A model generated the notes under the pieces. That model saw only the letters and a program-made list of their open reading frames with translations, had not been told where the DNA came from and made no database searches. A DNA stretch of 64,000 bases, taken from positions 12,941,208-13,005,207 of the forward strand of contig NC_064046.1 of NCBI RefSeq assembly GCF_932526225.1, read 5' to 3'. The stretch comes from Nematostella vectensis. Taxonomy: Eukaryota; Cnidaria; Anthozoa; Actiniaria; Edwardsiidae. The position numbers and the translations under genes are program-made. Shown one piece after another: positions 55,001 to 63,096 of this stretch. Each line of letters begins with the position of its first letter. Within the stretch, counting starts at the first letter, position 1.

Positions 55001-57462
55001 CATGTTTTCTCTCTAGCTATCACCTGATACTACAATATCCCATATTTTTTTAGGGTTCTGTTAAGGTTGACCTTTGAAAAGTAAGGGATTGCAAATATTT
55101 CTATGGGTGTCTTTTTATTGAGATAGCTCGATTATCCATTTTGGTTGATGAAAAGCAGCATTTTATTGTTTAAAAGAGCATGCCACCATTGTTTTCCTAT
55201 ATATTTCCTAGTGGAAAGAGTTGAACTAACAATATGCTAGCAGAGGCTTTTCCAGCCAGTATTCATCAGTTTTCATAATCTCTTTTTATACAAACTATCC
55301 GAGACAGTTTAATAACATGTATAAACAAATATCAAAAATAATTGTAGCAGAAGAAAACGCTCTGCAAGCAGGATAATATTGTTTAAACAAATAAAAATAA
55401 AGAAAAAGATGAAACAATCTACCATTGGCAGTACGAGATTGTATGTAAAATTATTGTAAACCAGTATTCAAAGTTTTAAAACTCTGACGAAGTAAAAAAC
55501 AATGTGTCTTTTAACAGCAACTAACACATTTCGTTTTGTCCTCAGTCCCACTTATTTTCTAATGATCTCTGCTCTCTTTGCATTGATAAGTTAATAAAGA
55601 AAAGTAAACTAATCATAACGTTTGTAGTAATTTAGTGTGATAACTAGCCCTCTAAGCTAACCTTGAGACTAACACAGAATCTTGAAAAGCTTGTCCATGT
55701 GAAAGACATGTCCAATGTTAGAAATGTCTCTTGACTCTTATATTCATTTTCCGCGAAGAAATTTCTGCATATTTGAATTTCTGCGCTTTGCAAACAGCAC
55801 ATCGCCCACGTGATATTCTCCACGTGTGGAAAGGTGGTGTATAAGTTATATGACTCACATATCAGTAAATCTTGTTCTAAAAACTGTCGTTTTTCTACCA
55901 TATTCTACCATATTAGGGAGTCTGCTGCAATCATTTTTTCGCTTTTTTAACTCTCTAGAGCTTTGTAAGCCGGGAATTTCCACGTAAACTTGCAGGATAT
56001 CGTGTTTACTACGATTTTGCTGGCAGCCATCTTGGAAATGGAGCCTAGTCCCTAACGTTTTAGAATATCACAGGTCTCCCGCGCGCTCGCCCCAGTCTCT
56101 TTCAGACCATATAGAAAAACGACAGCCATTGATTGATATGACTTGACATTTCACCTTCACACCTTTATCACTACTCCCCATAACTGATTGTGACACGCGC
56201 ATGAAACCGAGGTCAGGCGTCAAAATTGTAAACATTCAAATGAAAAAGTTTATTTTTCTCCTCCGCGGTTTCACGCTCGAGTCGCAAAGAGTTGTTGGAA
56301 GATGTGGGGAAGGTGAATCTGGAAGTGTCTTCTTAAAATATCGACAACCTTTTCAAGATCAACCGAATAATATAAAACTAAAGCAAGCCCCAAATGATAG
56401 GTTTATAAGTAAAAGGAAATAAGAGATAACTTTAAAGGAGCGGGATTTTTTAGTCATGGTCAATAAAGCAAACACAAAGGGAATTTCTTTTAAGATGTGA
56501 CTCCAGTCAGTGTAATGCCCTTCCCCCCTTTAAAACCTACCCCACCCCCTGTGAATACCGAAGTCTTTTCACGTATTCAATGTAAAACCTGGTGGATCTT
56601 CATCCTACCTTCTACCCCCTGTTAAACCTTATGATTTCGTTAACTTATCCCTGTGAAAATTAATTTGCGTTACCCTACCCCCCGTGAAAACCTAAATACA
56701 TTTCCCTAGCCCCCATGGAAACCTAAGTGAATTACCCTAACATTAGCCCTATCAAAACCTTTACCCTCTGTGAAAACAGAATTTTATTTCCCAACTCCCT
56801 GTAAAACCTGGGAAACACCCCCCTCCCCCACCCACTATAAGAAATGGAGTCCATTATCCTACCCCCCCCAGTAAGGACTGGATAACTGTACCCTATCCCC
56901 TGTGAAAACTTAAGTGTATTGCCCTGCACCCATGAAAATTTATGTACATTACCCTGGATAACTTTACCCTACCTCCTGTGAAAACTTTGTGCAAAATTAA
57001 GTGCATTTCTGTAGCCTCCCTTCGAAACTCAATGTTATCCCTAAAATGAATAAGGCTAGACTGTGTGATTCCAAAAAAGGATTCATACTCCAAGCACGCA
57101 GAGGAAATTTTCTTGGATCTTCTCACCAACCGGAATTTTAAATTAACCGATTGCAATTGACACTGGAAGACGTCACCCCCTGAAATGTTCAATACCTGGA
57201 GTTGAGGGGAATCACACACATTAGTTTAAAATTCTGAATACATTTACTCGGTGGCTTAGATTTAAACTGAAATCTGAATGAATTATTTGCGGGCTACAAA
57301 TGTCATAAAAAAACCTCTGACCATGTTGTGCGCATGCGTATTTTCAGCCTGCTGATTGGCTCGCCCATAGAGCTCCAGAGAATGGATGAGGAACGCCGTG
57401 AGAACGAGCTGGACATGAAGCGAACGCAGTCAGACCCAAACCTCCTCCATGACGAGGTATAA
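27876..57462 (+). CDS. SOWAH: SOWAH-family (sosondowah) ankyrin-repeat protein, 19 coding exons, 475 aa
   Basis: The N-terminal SOWAH domain ([20 protein letters not shown], then HFRTQLNDP and [22 protein letters not shown], residues about 8-71) is a winged-helix-like fold diagnostic of the family. A low-complexity linker follows, then [20 protein letters not shown] and ankyrin repeats ([36 protein letters not shown]) at about 215-336, and a Ser/Pro/Lys-rich tail ending [19 protein letters not shown] function is poorly known; the domains suggest protein scaffolding. All 19 exons stay in frame with GT-AG junctions. Ten are 3-36 nt long, including four of 3 nt in the ankyrin region. Introns reach 6.4 kb and hold the arrays, MITEs and LINE listed separately. 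Human paralogues SOWAHB/C/D are intronless or nearly so (from memory), so this fragmentation is striking. Exon 17 is treated as an alternative end and left out of the 19. Confidence 0.92.
28079..28140 (+). CDS. SOWAH: SOWAH exon 2
   Basis: Encodes [21 protein letters not shown]; acceptor tttgtag, donor gtaagt. The intron before it is only 76 nt. Confidence 0.92.
28546..28830 (+). CDS. SOWAH: SOWAH exon 3
   Basis: Encodes [20 protein letters not shown], then a basic Pro/His-rich linker to [17 protein letters not shown]. Its last 18 nt and donor GTAAGTATG are the founder of the 54-unit array that follows. Reading past the donor meets TGA at 28843. Confidence 0.93.
28813..30594. repeat. 33-bp x 54 array grown from the SOWAH exon 3 donor junction
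   Basis: The unit is ctattgatagtatggatg followed by taagtatgacatgta. The first donor GTAAGT is at 28831 and the last unit's copy at 30580, exactly 53 x 33 bp later. Variants swap gatGTAAGT, gacGTAAGT, gacATAAGT (donor lost) and GTAATT. The period is a multiple of 3, so long frames of [11 protein letters not shown] type (+) and [11 protein letters not shown] type (-) are by-products. Three units carry an in-frame TGA (28843, about 28942 and about 30262). Confidence 0.96.
31096..31206 (+). CDS. SOWAH: SOWAH exon 4
   Basis: Encodes [37 protein letters not shown]; a Ser-rich linker. Acceptor ttgtag, donor gtgagt, phase 0 at both ends. Confidence 0.85.
31377..31398 (+). CDS. SOWAH: SOWAH exon 5 (22 nt)
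   Basis: Encodes FEDPDID plus one base between ttatag and gtaagt. Its phase fits exon 6 exactly. Confidence 0.8.
31410..31672 (+). mobile_element. Truncated non-LTR retrotransposon (LINE) reverse-transcriptase C-terminus
   Basis: The open frame reads [20 protein letters not shown], then [20 protein letters not shown] and [18 protein letters not shown]. This is the conserved region after the RT fingers/palm of CR1/jockey-type LINEs (I/VRSVLEYACPVW ... IQKRALRII ... LxxRR). The 5' part is missing. It ends directly in a tetranucleotide repeat, as LINE 3' tails often do. It sits about 11 nt inside SOWAH intron 5. Confidence 0.85.
31673..32385. repeat. (CTAC/CTAT)n microsatellite, about 710 bp
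   Basis: A continuous tetranucleotide tract with CTAC, CTAT, CCAC and CCAT blocks, probably expanded from the LINE tail. The 8-bp ccacctac phase at 31790-31896 and the tatccatcta phases at the right end show block duplication. Confidence 0.96.
32386..34961. other. SOWAH intron 5 remainder
   Basis: AT-rich, no gene. It contains an inverted pair ggtccggtat / ataccggacc at about 32452-32490, and a hairpin with arms atttcccagctaaaggtcgg (about 32736) and accgaccttccagctggtaa (about 32804), each a probable small MITE. Confidence 0.6.
34962..34993 (+). CDS. SOWAH: SOWAH exon 6 (32 nt)
   Basis: Encodes [11 protein letters not shown] with the base from exon 5. Acceptor tttcacag, donor gtgggt. Confidence 0.83.
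35219..35320 (+). CDS. SOWAH: SOWAH exon 7
   Basis: Encodes [34 protein letters not shown], the conserved helical segment before the first complete ankyrin repeat in SOWAH proteins. Acceptor ttttcag, donor gttagt. Confidence 0.93.
35431..35442 (+). CDS. SOWAH: SOWAH exon 8, 12-nt microexon (DFTS)
   Basis: gacttcacttcc between ctccaccag and gtaagt encodes DFTS. The family has RRDF[VI]TG[FY]T at this place, so these residues are required. Confidence 0.88.
35670..35892. repeat. About 100-bp direct duplication in SOWAH intron 8
   Basis: Both copies carry agaaaagactacacattttc, aaattttattga, tattttctgtttgcacataa and agcagcgggtatagtt. Confidence 0.85.
36747..36749 (+). CDS. SOWAH: SOWAH exon 9, 3-nt microexon GGT (Gly)
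   Basis: tctatag | GGT | gtaagtatag. It adds the glycine of the [ST]-G-[FY]-T-A-L-H ankyrin consensus, residue 252. Flanking junctions are phase 0, so skipping would be silent for frame. Confidence 0.8.
36866..36868 (+). CDS. SOWAH: SOWAH exon 10, 3-nt microexon TAT (Tyr)
   Basis: A T-rich tract then actcaatag | TAT | gtaagtattt. It supplies the aromatic residue of SGYTALHW, residue 253. The intron from exon 9 is 116 nt. Confidence 0.8.
36902..37055. mobile_element. MITE-like repeat with gcgtagccagg ends
   Basis: The left end ctgcgtagccaggatttt and right end ccccctggctacgcccctg are inverted. The interior has a ggggggcccggccccctt block typical of a MITE common in marine invertebrates (from memory). 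Confidence 0.75.
37585..37671 (+). CDS. SOWAH: SOWAH exon 11 (ankyrin repeat)
   Basis: Encodes [29 protein letters not shown]. The donor is ggtagctc, a weak GTAGCT that is copied four times downstream. Confidence 0.95.
37664..37930. repeat. About 43-bp repeats copying the SOWAH exon 11 donor
   Basis: aaaacGGTAGCTcagaaaac plus caaacacaatcttagacaca recurs. The GGTAGCT starts are at 37671 (real), 37714, 37762, 37846 and 37889. Each copy includes the last ~7 nt of exon 11. Confidence 0.88.
38282..38284 (+). CDS. SOWAH: SOWAH exon 12, 3-nt microexon CAT (His)
   Basis: A strong pyrimidine tract then tcaatacag | CAT | gtaagtatg. It gives the histidine of the (T/S)-H-G-G-Y-T-P-L-H linker, residue 283. 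Confidence 0.78.
38406..38408 (+). CDS. SOWAH: SOWAH exon 13, 3-nt microexon GGG (Gly)
   Basis: gaacaatag | GGG | gtaagtcat. It gives the first glycine of HGGYTPLH, residue 284. It lies 121 nt after exon 12, almost the same spacing as exons 9-10. Confidence 0.76.
38562..38634 (+). CDS. SOWAH: SOWAH exon 14 (ankyrin repeat)
   Basis: Encodes [24 protein letters not shown] plus one base. Acceptor cacgcag, donor gtaagt. Confidence 0.95.
38790..39065 (-). repeat. Dispersed repeat, inverted copy of 22625-22795
   Basis: Contains ggcggcgttttaccagcgaa, gtcacatttcgacgaatgct and cctttcgtacag in reverse order and orientation to the first copy. It lies in SOWAH intron 14. Confidence 0.75.
39070..41495. 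other. SOWAH intron 14 interior
   Basis: About 2.4 kb of AT-rich DNA with no convincing exon, promoter or complete element. Confidence 0.6.
41500..41650. mobile_element. TIR element, tggaaagt ends
   Basis: tactacatggaaagtgcgcg at the left and gtactttccatgctgta at the right are inverted. The interior carries acgagttttgcaggat and aacgagtgagtttta, a style typical of anthozoan MITEs. Confidence 0.65.
42203..42283 (+). CDS. SOWAH: SOWAH exon 15
   Basis: Encodes [27 protein letters not shown]. This matches the ADVNxRDYSGRKAxQ block that ends SOWAH ankyrin domains. Acceptor tttacag, donor gtatga. Confidence 0.93.
42358..42387 (+). CDS. SOWAH: SOWAH exon 16 (30 nt)
   Basis: Encodes [10 protein letters not shown] plus one base, between catacag and gtattt. 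The 74-nt intron before it is very short. Confidence 0.85.
43283..43307. repeat. Poly-G tract
   Basis: About 19 G in a row after catgta. Confidence 0.85.
43652..44012. repeat. 20-bp tandem array, about 17 units
   Basis: The unit ttatatttctaagcgtcacg has variants (cttcccg, tgtcacg, gtgacg). It ends about 140 bp before the exon 17 acceptor. Confidence 0.92.
44154..44461 (+). CDS. SOWAH: SOWAH exon 17, candidate alternative terminal exon
   Basis: After atggtag the frame set by exon 16 stays open: [39 protein letters not shown], then a highly charged R/S/D/E/H-rich tail ([20 protein letters not shown]) to a TAG stop. Exons 16 and 18 also join in phase, so this exon is dispensable. Used as an end, it would give a 447-aa isoform with an SR/RD-like tail in place of the SDPNLL tail. 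No phase-compatible donor is seen within it. Confidence 0.6.
44371..44990. repeat. 116-bp tandem array including the end of SOWAH exon 17
   Basis: The motif cgatcgccggctctctagag starts at 44371, 44487, 44603, 44719, 44835 and 44951, a strict 116-bp period. Copies 1-5 are almost identical; the last diverges at ctctctacagaggagcgg. The first copy is the coding end and stop of exon 17. Confidence 0.96.
45155..45160 (+). terminator. Candidate polyadenylation signal for exon 17 isoform
   Basis: AATAAA about 690 nt after the exon 17 stop; it would serve only if exon 17 is terminal. Confidence 0.35.
45161..46425. other. SOWAH intron sequence, no gene seen
   Basis: T-rich and AT-rich unique sequence without a convincing exon. 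Confidence 0.6.
46427..46692. repeat. 69-bp tandem array, about 3.8 copies
   Basis: aaggggccttctttgccttt starts at 46433, 46502, 46571 and 46640 (69-bp period). The rest of the unit is the ctctcctttccccccactgg block. The period is a multiple of three, so long spurious frames stay open on both strands. Confidence 0.93.
46760..46960. mobile_element. MITE with ggaatgggaa core, copy 2
   Basis: Diverged copy of 17974-18177 with the same order: ttctggaatgg, ggtagcagaatgggtggaat, attccattccggaatggga, cattctcattccggaatcat, cgcgccctta. Confidence 0.8.
47063..47244 (+). CDS. SOWAH: SOWAH exon 18
   Basis: Encodes [20 protein letters not shown]-type Ser/Gln/Pro-rich sequence through SGDKHRDRT. Acceptor catgcag, donor gtaagt. 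The first codon is shared with exon 16. Confidence 0.85.
47245..47600. repeat. Repeats copying the SOWAH exon 18 donor side
   Basis: The intron start gtaagtcaaaagcaattcac recurs at 47354 (gcaagtcaaa), 47427 (GTAAGTCAAAAGGAATACAC) and 47566 (gttagtcaag), each followed by acattaa and ctctcaaatattggct. One decoy keeps a consensus GTAAGT. Confidence 0.8.
47875..48050. repeat. About 55-60-bp tandem repeat, three imperfect units
   Basis: Units contain taataaggacaccatta, ggacctacaaaactac and tatatagtaaa. Confidence 0.8.
48060..50760. other. SOWAH intron 18, no gene seen
   Basis: About 2.7 kb of unique-looking, AT-rich DNA. Short open frames lack family motifs. Confidence 0.6.
50792..50886 (+). CDS. 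SOWAH: SOWAH exon 19
   Basis: Encodes [33 protein letters not shown] lysine-rich patch (KKKKSK) could be a nuclear or membrane signal. Acceptor tttccag, donor gtagga. Confidence 0.85.
50855..51600. repeat. 95-bp array copying the SOWAH exon 19 donor junction, 8 copies
   Basis: tcacatctcaagccacacac recurs every 95 bp from 50901 to 51566, the last copy diverged after tcacatctcaa. Each unit carries cgccttacccctccaacgta, a diverged copy of the exon 19 end (cgccttatccttcaaactct), followed by tcggtagggttgta in place of tcggcagGGTAGGA. Confidence 0.93.
51600..51785. repeat. A/C-rich imperfect tandem duplication
   Basis: cccaccacgacccttaatac, cacgagattcacaagtataa recurs about 66 bp apart (two to three units). 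Confidence 0.8.
52040..54235. repeat. 56-bp satellite, about 39 copies, with 784-bp higher-order period
   Basis: Unit: acgcgcgagtcagactatct, cacttgttacgctcaagccc, cacaataacgctcgtt. Variant ctaactc occurs at 52348, 52628, 52740, 53132, 53412, 53524 and 53916 (5-2-7-5-2-7 units). Variant cgcacaag occurs at 52419, 52867, 53203, 53651 and 53987 (8-6-8-6 units). Both give a 14-unit, 784-bp period. Edge units at 52040-52320 and after 54120 are diverged or shortened. It lies in SOWAH intron 19. Confidence 0.97.
54236..56500. other. SOWAH intron 19, right part
   Basis: AT-rich unique sequence; open frames seen here lack known domains. Confidence 0.55.
56510..57050. repeat. Degenerate C-rich tandem repeat
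   Basis: Imperfect units of roughly 35-45 bp built on ttaccctaccccctgtgaaa and acctaagtgcatt; strongly diverged. Confidence 0.7.
57348..57462 (+). CDS. SOWAH: SOWAH terminal exon 20
   Basis: Encodes [37 protein letters not shown] and TAA. The QSDPNL motif resembles an Arg-X-X-Ser phospho/14-3-3 type site (inference). Acceptor ttttcag. Confidence 0.88.
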
Positions 57463-58310
57463 CCGCTGACAGGGTTACAACACTGCTGACCCGCGAGGAC
57501 GCCATGGTTATGCCGCTGACCTTTTCATCAAGGTATATATAACCGCTGACCGGGAGCTGGTGAACTGTTTGCAGAATTCATTCACTGATTTTAAATGCTC
57601 ATTTCAGCATCCTTGGCGATTATTCAATTTATTTAGTCCTGGGTAACGCCTATTAGAAATTGGGCGTTTATTCTGACTTTATTCTATACGAAAAAATGTT
57701 CTCTTTTTTGCGGCGACAAGTCAAATGGATGGTATGACTAAAATAACTACAGTCAAGCTTTAGTTATACCATGCGGTCTGCGGACGCTTATTTGATTATT
57801 CACGCCTATTCGAATTGGGGGTTCACCTATAGAAGCCTTTAAATAAAATGAGCATTCACGATGCCTGTAACCGCTGGTCAGGGATATCGCACTTAGAGAT
57901 CCTTTCTTACCTGACAAACACACGCTGACAAAGTGTATCAGACGTTAGCGGTTTTACCGCCTGCTGTTTTTTCGTAATCCTAGAAAAGCGAATACGCTTT
58001 CAAAATTTTAGTCGAACGTAGAATTTCACGTATGCATGTTTTAGCAACATTTTACAAGATGTAAACATATTTTTTAATGTTATGGCTGAACATTTTTTTT
58101 TTGCAACTTCTCTTCCACATTTTTTTCATCATATTTATTTTTTTACTTTTTATTGCTAGTGAGTTTGTTAATAGATACTGGATAACTGTTTTATTCTTAA
58201 TAACGTAATTAAAAGATTTTTATTTAATGAGTATCGGATCGATGTGGCTTCCAAGCCCCTCCCCCTTGGGATTGTAAGCTCCAAAACGGTGAGCTGCTCC
58301 CCTTGTTTAT

Positions 58311-58484
58311 GGGCGTTTACCCGGTGTTTTTCGTTAGTTTTTTCGCTATGCGCCGAGTACCGTGGCCGCCATGTTATTTTGTTTTGACCGCGCGAAAGCC
58401 GGGGATGGAGTTTTGTCACTCGTGCCAAGCCGTCGCGGTCAAATTCAAGATGGCGGCTATGGCAGAAAAACACCGCGTAAACGC
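58311..58484. mobile_element. Inverted-repeat (MITE-like) element
   Basis: gggcgtttacccggtgtttt at 58311 pairs with aaaaacaccgcgtaaacgcc ending near 58484. The interior includes ttttgaccgcg / cgcggtcaaa. Confidence 0.7.
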
Positions 58485-59342
58485 CTCCTGGTCCTCCTGG
58501 CAGTCTATTGTGTACGCTTTACGGAGAAAATCCAACATGCAATTAAAGAGTTCTAGCCGCCATTTAGTCATCTTAGAAAAGTTCCAAGTGTGAGAAAGCA
58601 TCTATTTCCATCGTGACAACAGTCACGCAATTCGACTGCGTCTCTATGCGTTTTTAGGGACTTTGAGCAACGACGACGGCAACGCGGACGACGATGGCAG
58701 AAAACAATGGGATTTGGTTCAGAATTCAATAGTAGCGCGTGAAAATGCGTTCTGTCTGATACATTTCAGCCGTTTTCCGTAAAAACCACGACGTGAAAAA
58801 TCCAACTTTCAGGTCAATTGAGGACGCGGACGTTTACATTGTAAACTTACCACGTTCGCTACTGTAGAAATAATGTCCTTAGTTTATTCTTATCTATATC
58901 TGACTATGATGTTTTGCTTATTTCATTGCAATTAAATTATAATTGATCGCCAAGCGCGAACGCATCTTTTTCGATTGCCTTCCTTGCTTAATTCATGACA
59001 CGCTGTGACGTCATCAGCGCAAAAATTTATTTGAGAACTATTTGTTTAACTGTACCATAAATAAAACATTCCTAAACGGTGCGCTGTGACGGGGCAAGCC
59101 ATGCGTGTATAGACGTGGGCGGGATCTCTTCCTGTACTTACTGTTTCTGCGTTGTCACCAAAAGCAGACAAAGAAAACCCCCCAGGACCAAGCTTAGACT
59201 TGCAATACACCACAAATATCCTGATAGAGTCACTCTATCATCTCACAGTGCTATGTCTAGGTGAATTTAATGAGCCTCTGGTGGATTTTAGGTAAGAGTT
59301 GTAGATATCTATCATATTTGGGCGTTTACTCAGACATCCAAT

Positions 59343-59575
59343 ATACACCTATTTCACTAAAGGTTGTCAGTGCAAATAGCAAATGGTTAATGGCTTATGG
59401 GTACTAATTATTCGTAAATTTTAAGGTGTTAAATAAAGCCCAGCAATGTCAAAGCCAAGCATTGGTAACCTTTAATGGATAATTGTTTTGATTTATCCAT
59501 ATTCTTCGAGACGCATGCCATTTGCCAATCGCTATTTGCCATTTGCACTGACAACCTTTATTGAAATAGGTGTAT
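59343..59575. mobile_element. MITE with ~40-bp TIRs
   Basis: atacacctatttcactaaag, gttgtcagtgcaaatagcaa is mirrored by ttgccatttgcactgacaac, ctttattgaaataggtgtat. Confidence 0.85.
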
Positions 59576-62164
59576 CTCTGTATGGCGTAATTTTTCTATT
59601 TCAGTTCTTTCGATTATTGTTTACAATTGTTGTGGAACCGCCATGATTTTGTTTGATCTTTCTCCTTGCAACAGTTTTTATTTTCAAATCTAGTAGTTTC
59701 TAATTAAACTTTTTAGCTCAGGCTTCCTCAAGAGTTTTTCAAGAACTTTCCACCATTAGTCAAAAAGTATCAAGAGCTTTATTCTTCTCATGCTTATTGG
59801 ATCCAGCGATATATATACTCAAAATGAACAATAATTTGGTCAGTTTCAAGTTAACTCTCAACACATATTAGCTCTTCAACTGTCCATAAATTTCCATTGC
59901 CTTCGGTAACAATTATAGTCTTCATTCGAGTTATTTTAAAAGTGCGGTTTCGACTATGACATTGTCTATGTCTGTCTCATTTTTTTCGGCGTTCTTGCGG
60001 TTGTCTGCGATTTGGTTCAAGCTCCTTGAAATAATAGTCCCTTATTAAAATAAATAAATTTAGCTCTACTCCAACACGAAATTTTTTTGCGTTTTTTCTT
60101 ATCGCGGGTTTCGGGTCCAGCCCGCATGCCTCGGGTTTCTGGTCTATCACGCGTGTCTCGGGTTTCGGGTCTAGCCCTCATGATCGCGAGCTCGCTCTGG
60201 CCTGATACCCCCAGCAGATTCACTGCCCTGTTCTTATCCAGATTAGGATGTCAGTCTAGCCTCGAGTGAGTTCTTCCTGTCTGGATTTCTGTTTAACACT
60301 AGAAAACACGGAAAAAATTCGCTGTTGAATGTTATATCCTTTTGGTCGTGCGTTCGTCAATACCTTCGGTCCGAGATCAGAATATCTTTTAATTATACGC
60401 AATACCAAGAAAAACGTGAAATGGGCAGGAATGCACGCGCTTGAAACGCGCTTTGCCTGTAGAAAAAGTACTCTCTCAATTCCTGTCAACGAAAAAGCGT
60501 TAACTGCATGCTAAATGCATGTAGGGCTTCTTTCCAGTATCTTGGACATCAAACGCAACTCGTTTTTTTGGCCTTGTTTTCGTATTTTAGACATTCTCGC
60601 TCGAGTACTCGAAAAGCGAACATTTTAATGAATCCAACGGCGGCGCAGTTTTAAACAACGCTTTTCTTGTAATTTCTCAAATAAGGCGTCAAACCGCGCG
60701 AAAACAACTCTGACTAGAAAAAGAAGTAGAGCTATAACGAATAAAATACATTTGACGAGTGTTATTAAAATAACACTCGCTACGCGTAATAGTACAAACT
60801 ATTAAGCGTGTTAGTACGGCGGCATTTTTTATACCTCGCATTCTTTTCGTGATGGGGACATCAATAAAAGGCTGATGTGTGCTCTAAACGCACTCCACAT
60901 ACAGGTGACTAGTGTAAGACACTTCACTCGAAGGCATTCCGTCACTTTATCAGTGACTGCTGACTTAGAGATGACACGGATAGAGGATTTAATAAGTCTT
61001 AGGTTCAGTTATCAGATTTCTATGCTGACTCAAGATTCTGCATCGAAATTCAAGAGGAATTCTTGAGACTGAACTGCTAACTATGTCAAATATCTTGTCT
61101 CCCTCCGTTGGCGATTTCGCGCCGTTGTTTGGCTGTCCATGTCACGTGGTTGCGATAACCTTGTTCATTTCCTTACCTGTCAATCAAATTATCTTACCCT
61201 GCTTGCACGAACTCGGCCAAGGTTATATGTCTGGTTCAGTGCTCTTTCTTTTTAAGAACGCCTAATTTGCAGTTGAGACTTATTTTTGGAGCATTTTCTT
61301 AAATTTCTGTGTATAAAATGATGCGATACCCAGTAAAGTATTAGTAAGAGAATTCACAAAGATGTTATATTATGAACACAATATTTTGATGTTATCTGAG
61401 CCTCGACATGATGTTTCAATTGGTGAGGTCTCAGGCAGGACGTTCTTATAAGAAACGATAGTGACAGTGTAGTCTGTAAAAAAACGTTCTTACTTCTGAC
61501 CGTCATCCTTTCTTGGTCGAGATTGCCTACAAACAATTTTATTTGATGATAACGGGGCTATCATTGTAGTGAACCCATTTTTATTGCAGTAAAAATGCTA
61601 TATAGGAAAAAAATATAAACCCCGTCCAGCATGCTATATAGGAAAAACAACTTAAACTCCATCCAACAGCATCGTTGGAAAAATTATGCAAGACTCGTGG
61701 CAATGTTTTGCTGCCTCACAAATGTTTCGTCTACTTTTTGTGACGATTCCAGTACCTTTTTGCAGCATAGGACTTCATCTCTCCAAATTATGCCTTTCTA
61801 GGCTTCTTATCTTCTGTACTCCCATTAATCACTAATTCTTGTGTCGATCAAAATTGTAAAGAGTAATGTAATAGCTGTAATATGCTTCTCTGTGGATCGT
61901 TAAGAGAGCAAGTTTATTGTGCTAAGCGTCTAGCAGAAAGATTAGAGATGCTAGGTTAAGGGAGAAGTCTAGGATTAGACAGTCCAAGAGTTTTCGTCTG
62001 TTGCGCTATTTCTCAATCATAGAGCGCTTGCCTGCAGGCCAGAGATGCCTTTCGCCTGACAAACTTTATTTCGATCGAGTTACTCTACCGTAACTAATCG
62101 ACACAAAGCGAAAGAAAGCTTTGGTTCGCTCTAGAAGACATCTCTAACTTAACCGCCGACAATA

Positions 62165-62400
62165 TTGGCTTTTGTTCGTAAACCCCCGAGCGAGACCCGA
62201 CGAGCACTGTCTTGTGAAACCGAACATTGTCATTATAATCGAACGGTTTATGAAGGAGCGCAAAAATCTAAAACGCCTTGGGCTTTTTTTTTCGTAAACC
62301 CTCCGAGCGAGACCCGACAAGAACTTGTCTAGACCGACGTGAAACCGAACATTGCTATTGTAACCGAAGGGTTTACGAGGGAGCGGAAACATCCAAAACA
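62165..62400. repeat. About 115-bp tandem duplication upstream of the GTPase gene
   Basis: Both copies run ttcgtaaacccccgagcgag(acccgac), gtgaaaccgaacattg, cgaacggtttatgaaggagc and aaatctaaaac, with scattered changes. Confidence 0.85.
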
Positions 62401-62888
62401 TCTTCGGGCGGATTAATTATAAAGTATTTCCGATTGTGTCATTGAGTCGATCCTCTCGGTAACTTTGCGTTGCACAATTCGTAGACTTATTTACTGTATG
62501 AATTTCCCAACTATTTCTTACACGACTGAAAATTGTTTTATTGGCAGTTCAATGAGTTCACTTGCGCCATAAAGTCTTCCATCAAGTTTAAGAGCTTTGT
62601 AATGAACTCATAGTCTTGTCTCGTCCTTATGACCAGAAAAAAAACCCGTCTTTTTCAAATTGAGAACGGTAATATTTCAAAATGTTTTGCGTTCTGTTTC
62701 CTAGTGATTGTTGTTAAGGCACTAGTTCACATTATTCTGAATCATAACAATTCACTCATGCGTCGCAAAATCCCGTGAGACTTGAAAACACTGAATCCTC
62801 GCGCGAGTCACTTCACATTGCTCACATTCCACCCTGCGGACACCCCCGCATTCATGTTATCGTCGTATCACTTACATCTTTTAGTCGC

Positions 62889-62897
62889 GTATAAAAG
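62889..62897 (+). promoter_or_regulatory. TATA box of the Ras-like GTPase gene
   Basis: gTATAAAAGg lies about 205 nt before the start codon, with a plausible transcription start about 30 nt downstream near tcgttagttg. A 2-codon upstream frame (ATG CAG TAA) follows at 62957. Confidence 0.7.
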
Positions 62898-63096
62898 GCC
62901 GTGAACTCGGTCTGTCGTTAGTTGAGCCAAGCAATCGTACTGTTCGCACATCATCGATGCAGTAATTAACAGTTTTCCAAAACAGTGAAGCGATTCCACC
63001 GTGGTGTGAACCGAAAGAGAACCACATAGGAGGTTGTTTTCGAGCGCTTTCAAAAGCACACTCGACCAGAACGAGCAAAAACTCCGCAGATACGAC

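Larger units (their letters stand above)
57463..62880. other. SOWAH 3' region and intergenic DNA before the GTPase gene
   Basis: No additional gene is supported. It holds the hairpin and MITE listed below, a short tandem tcgggtttcgggtc at 60102-60172, a 41-bp duplication around gctatataggaaaaa at 61598-61650, and the 115-bp duplication at 62165-62400. Confidence 0.6.

Noticed and set aside
63034-63096. 21-codon N-terminal extension of the Ras-like GTPase
   Set aside because: It would need a TTG start; the first in-frame ATG is 63097.
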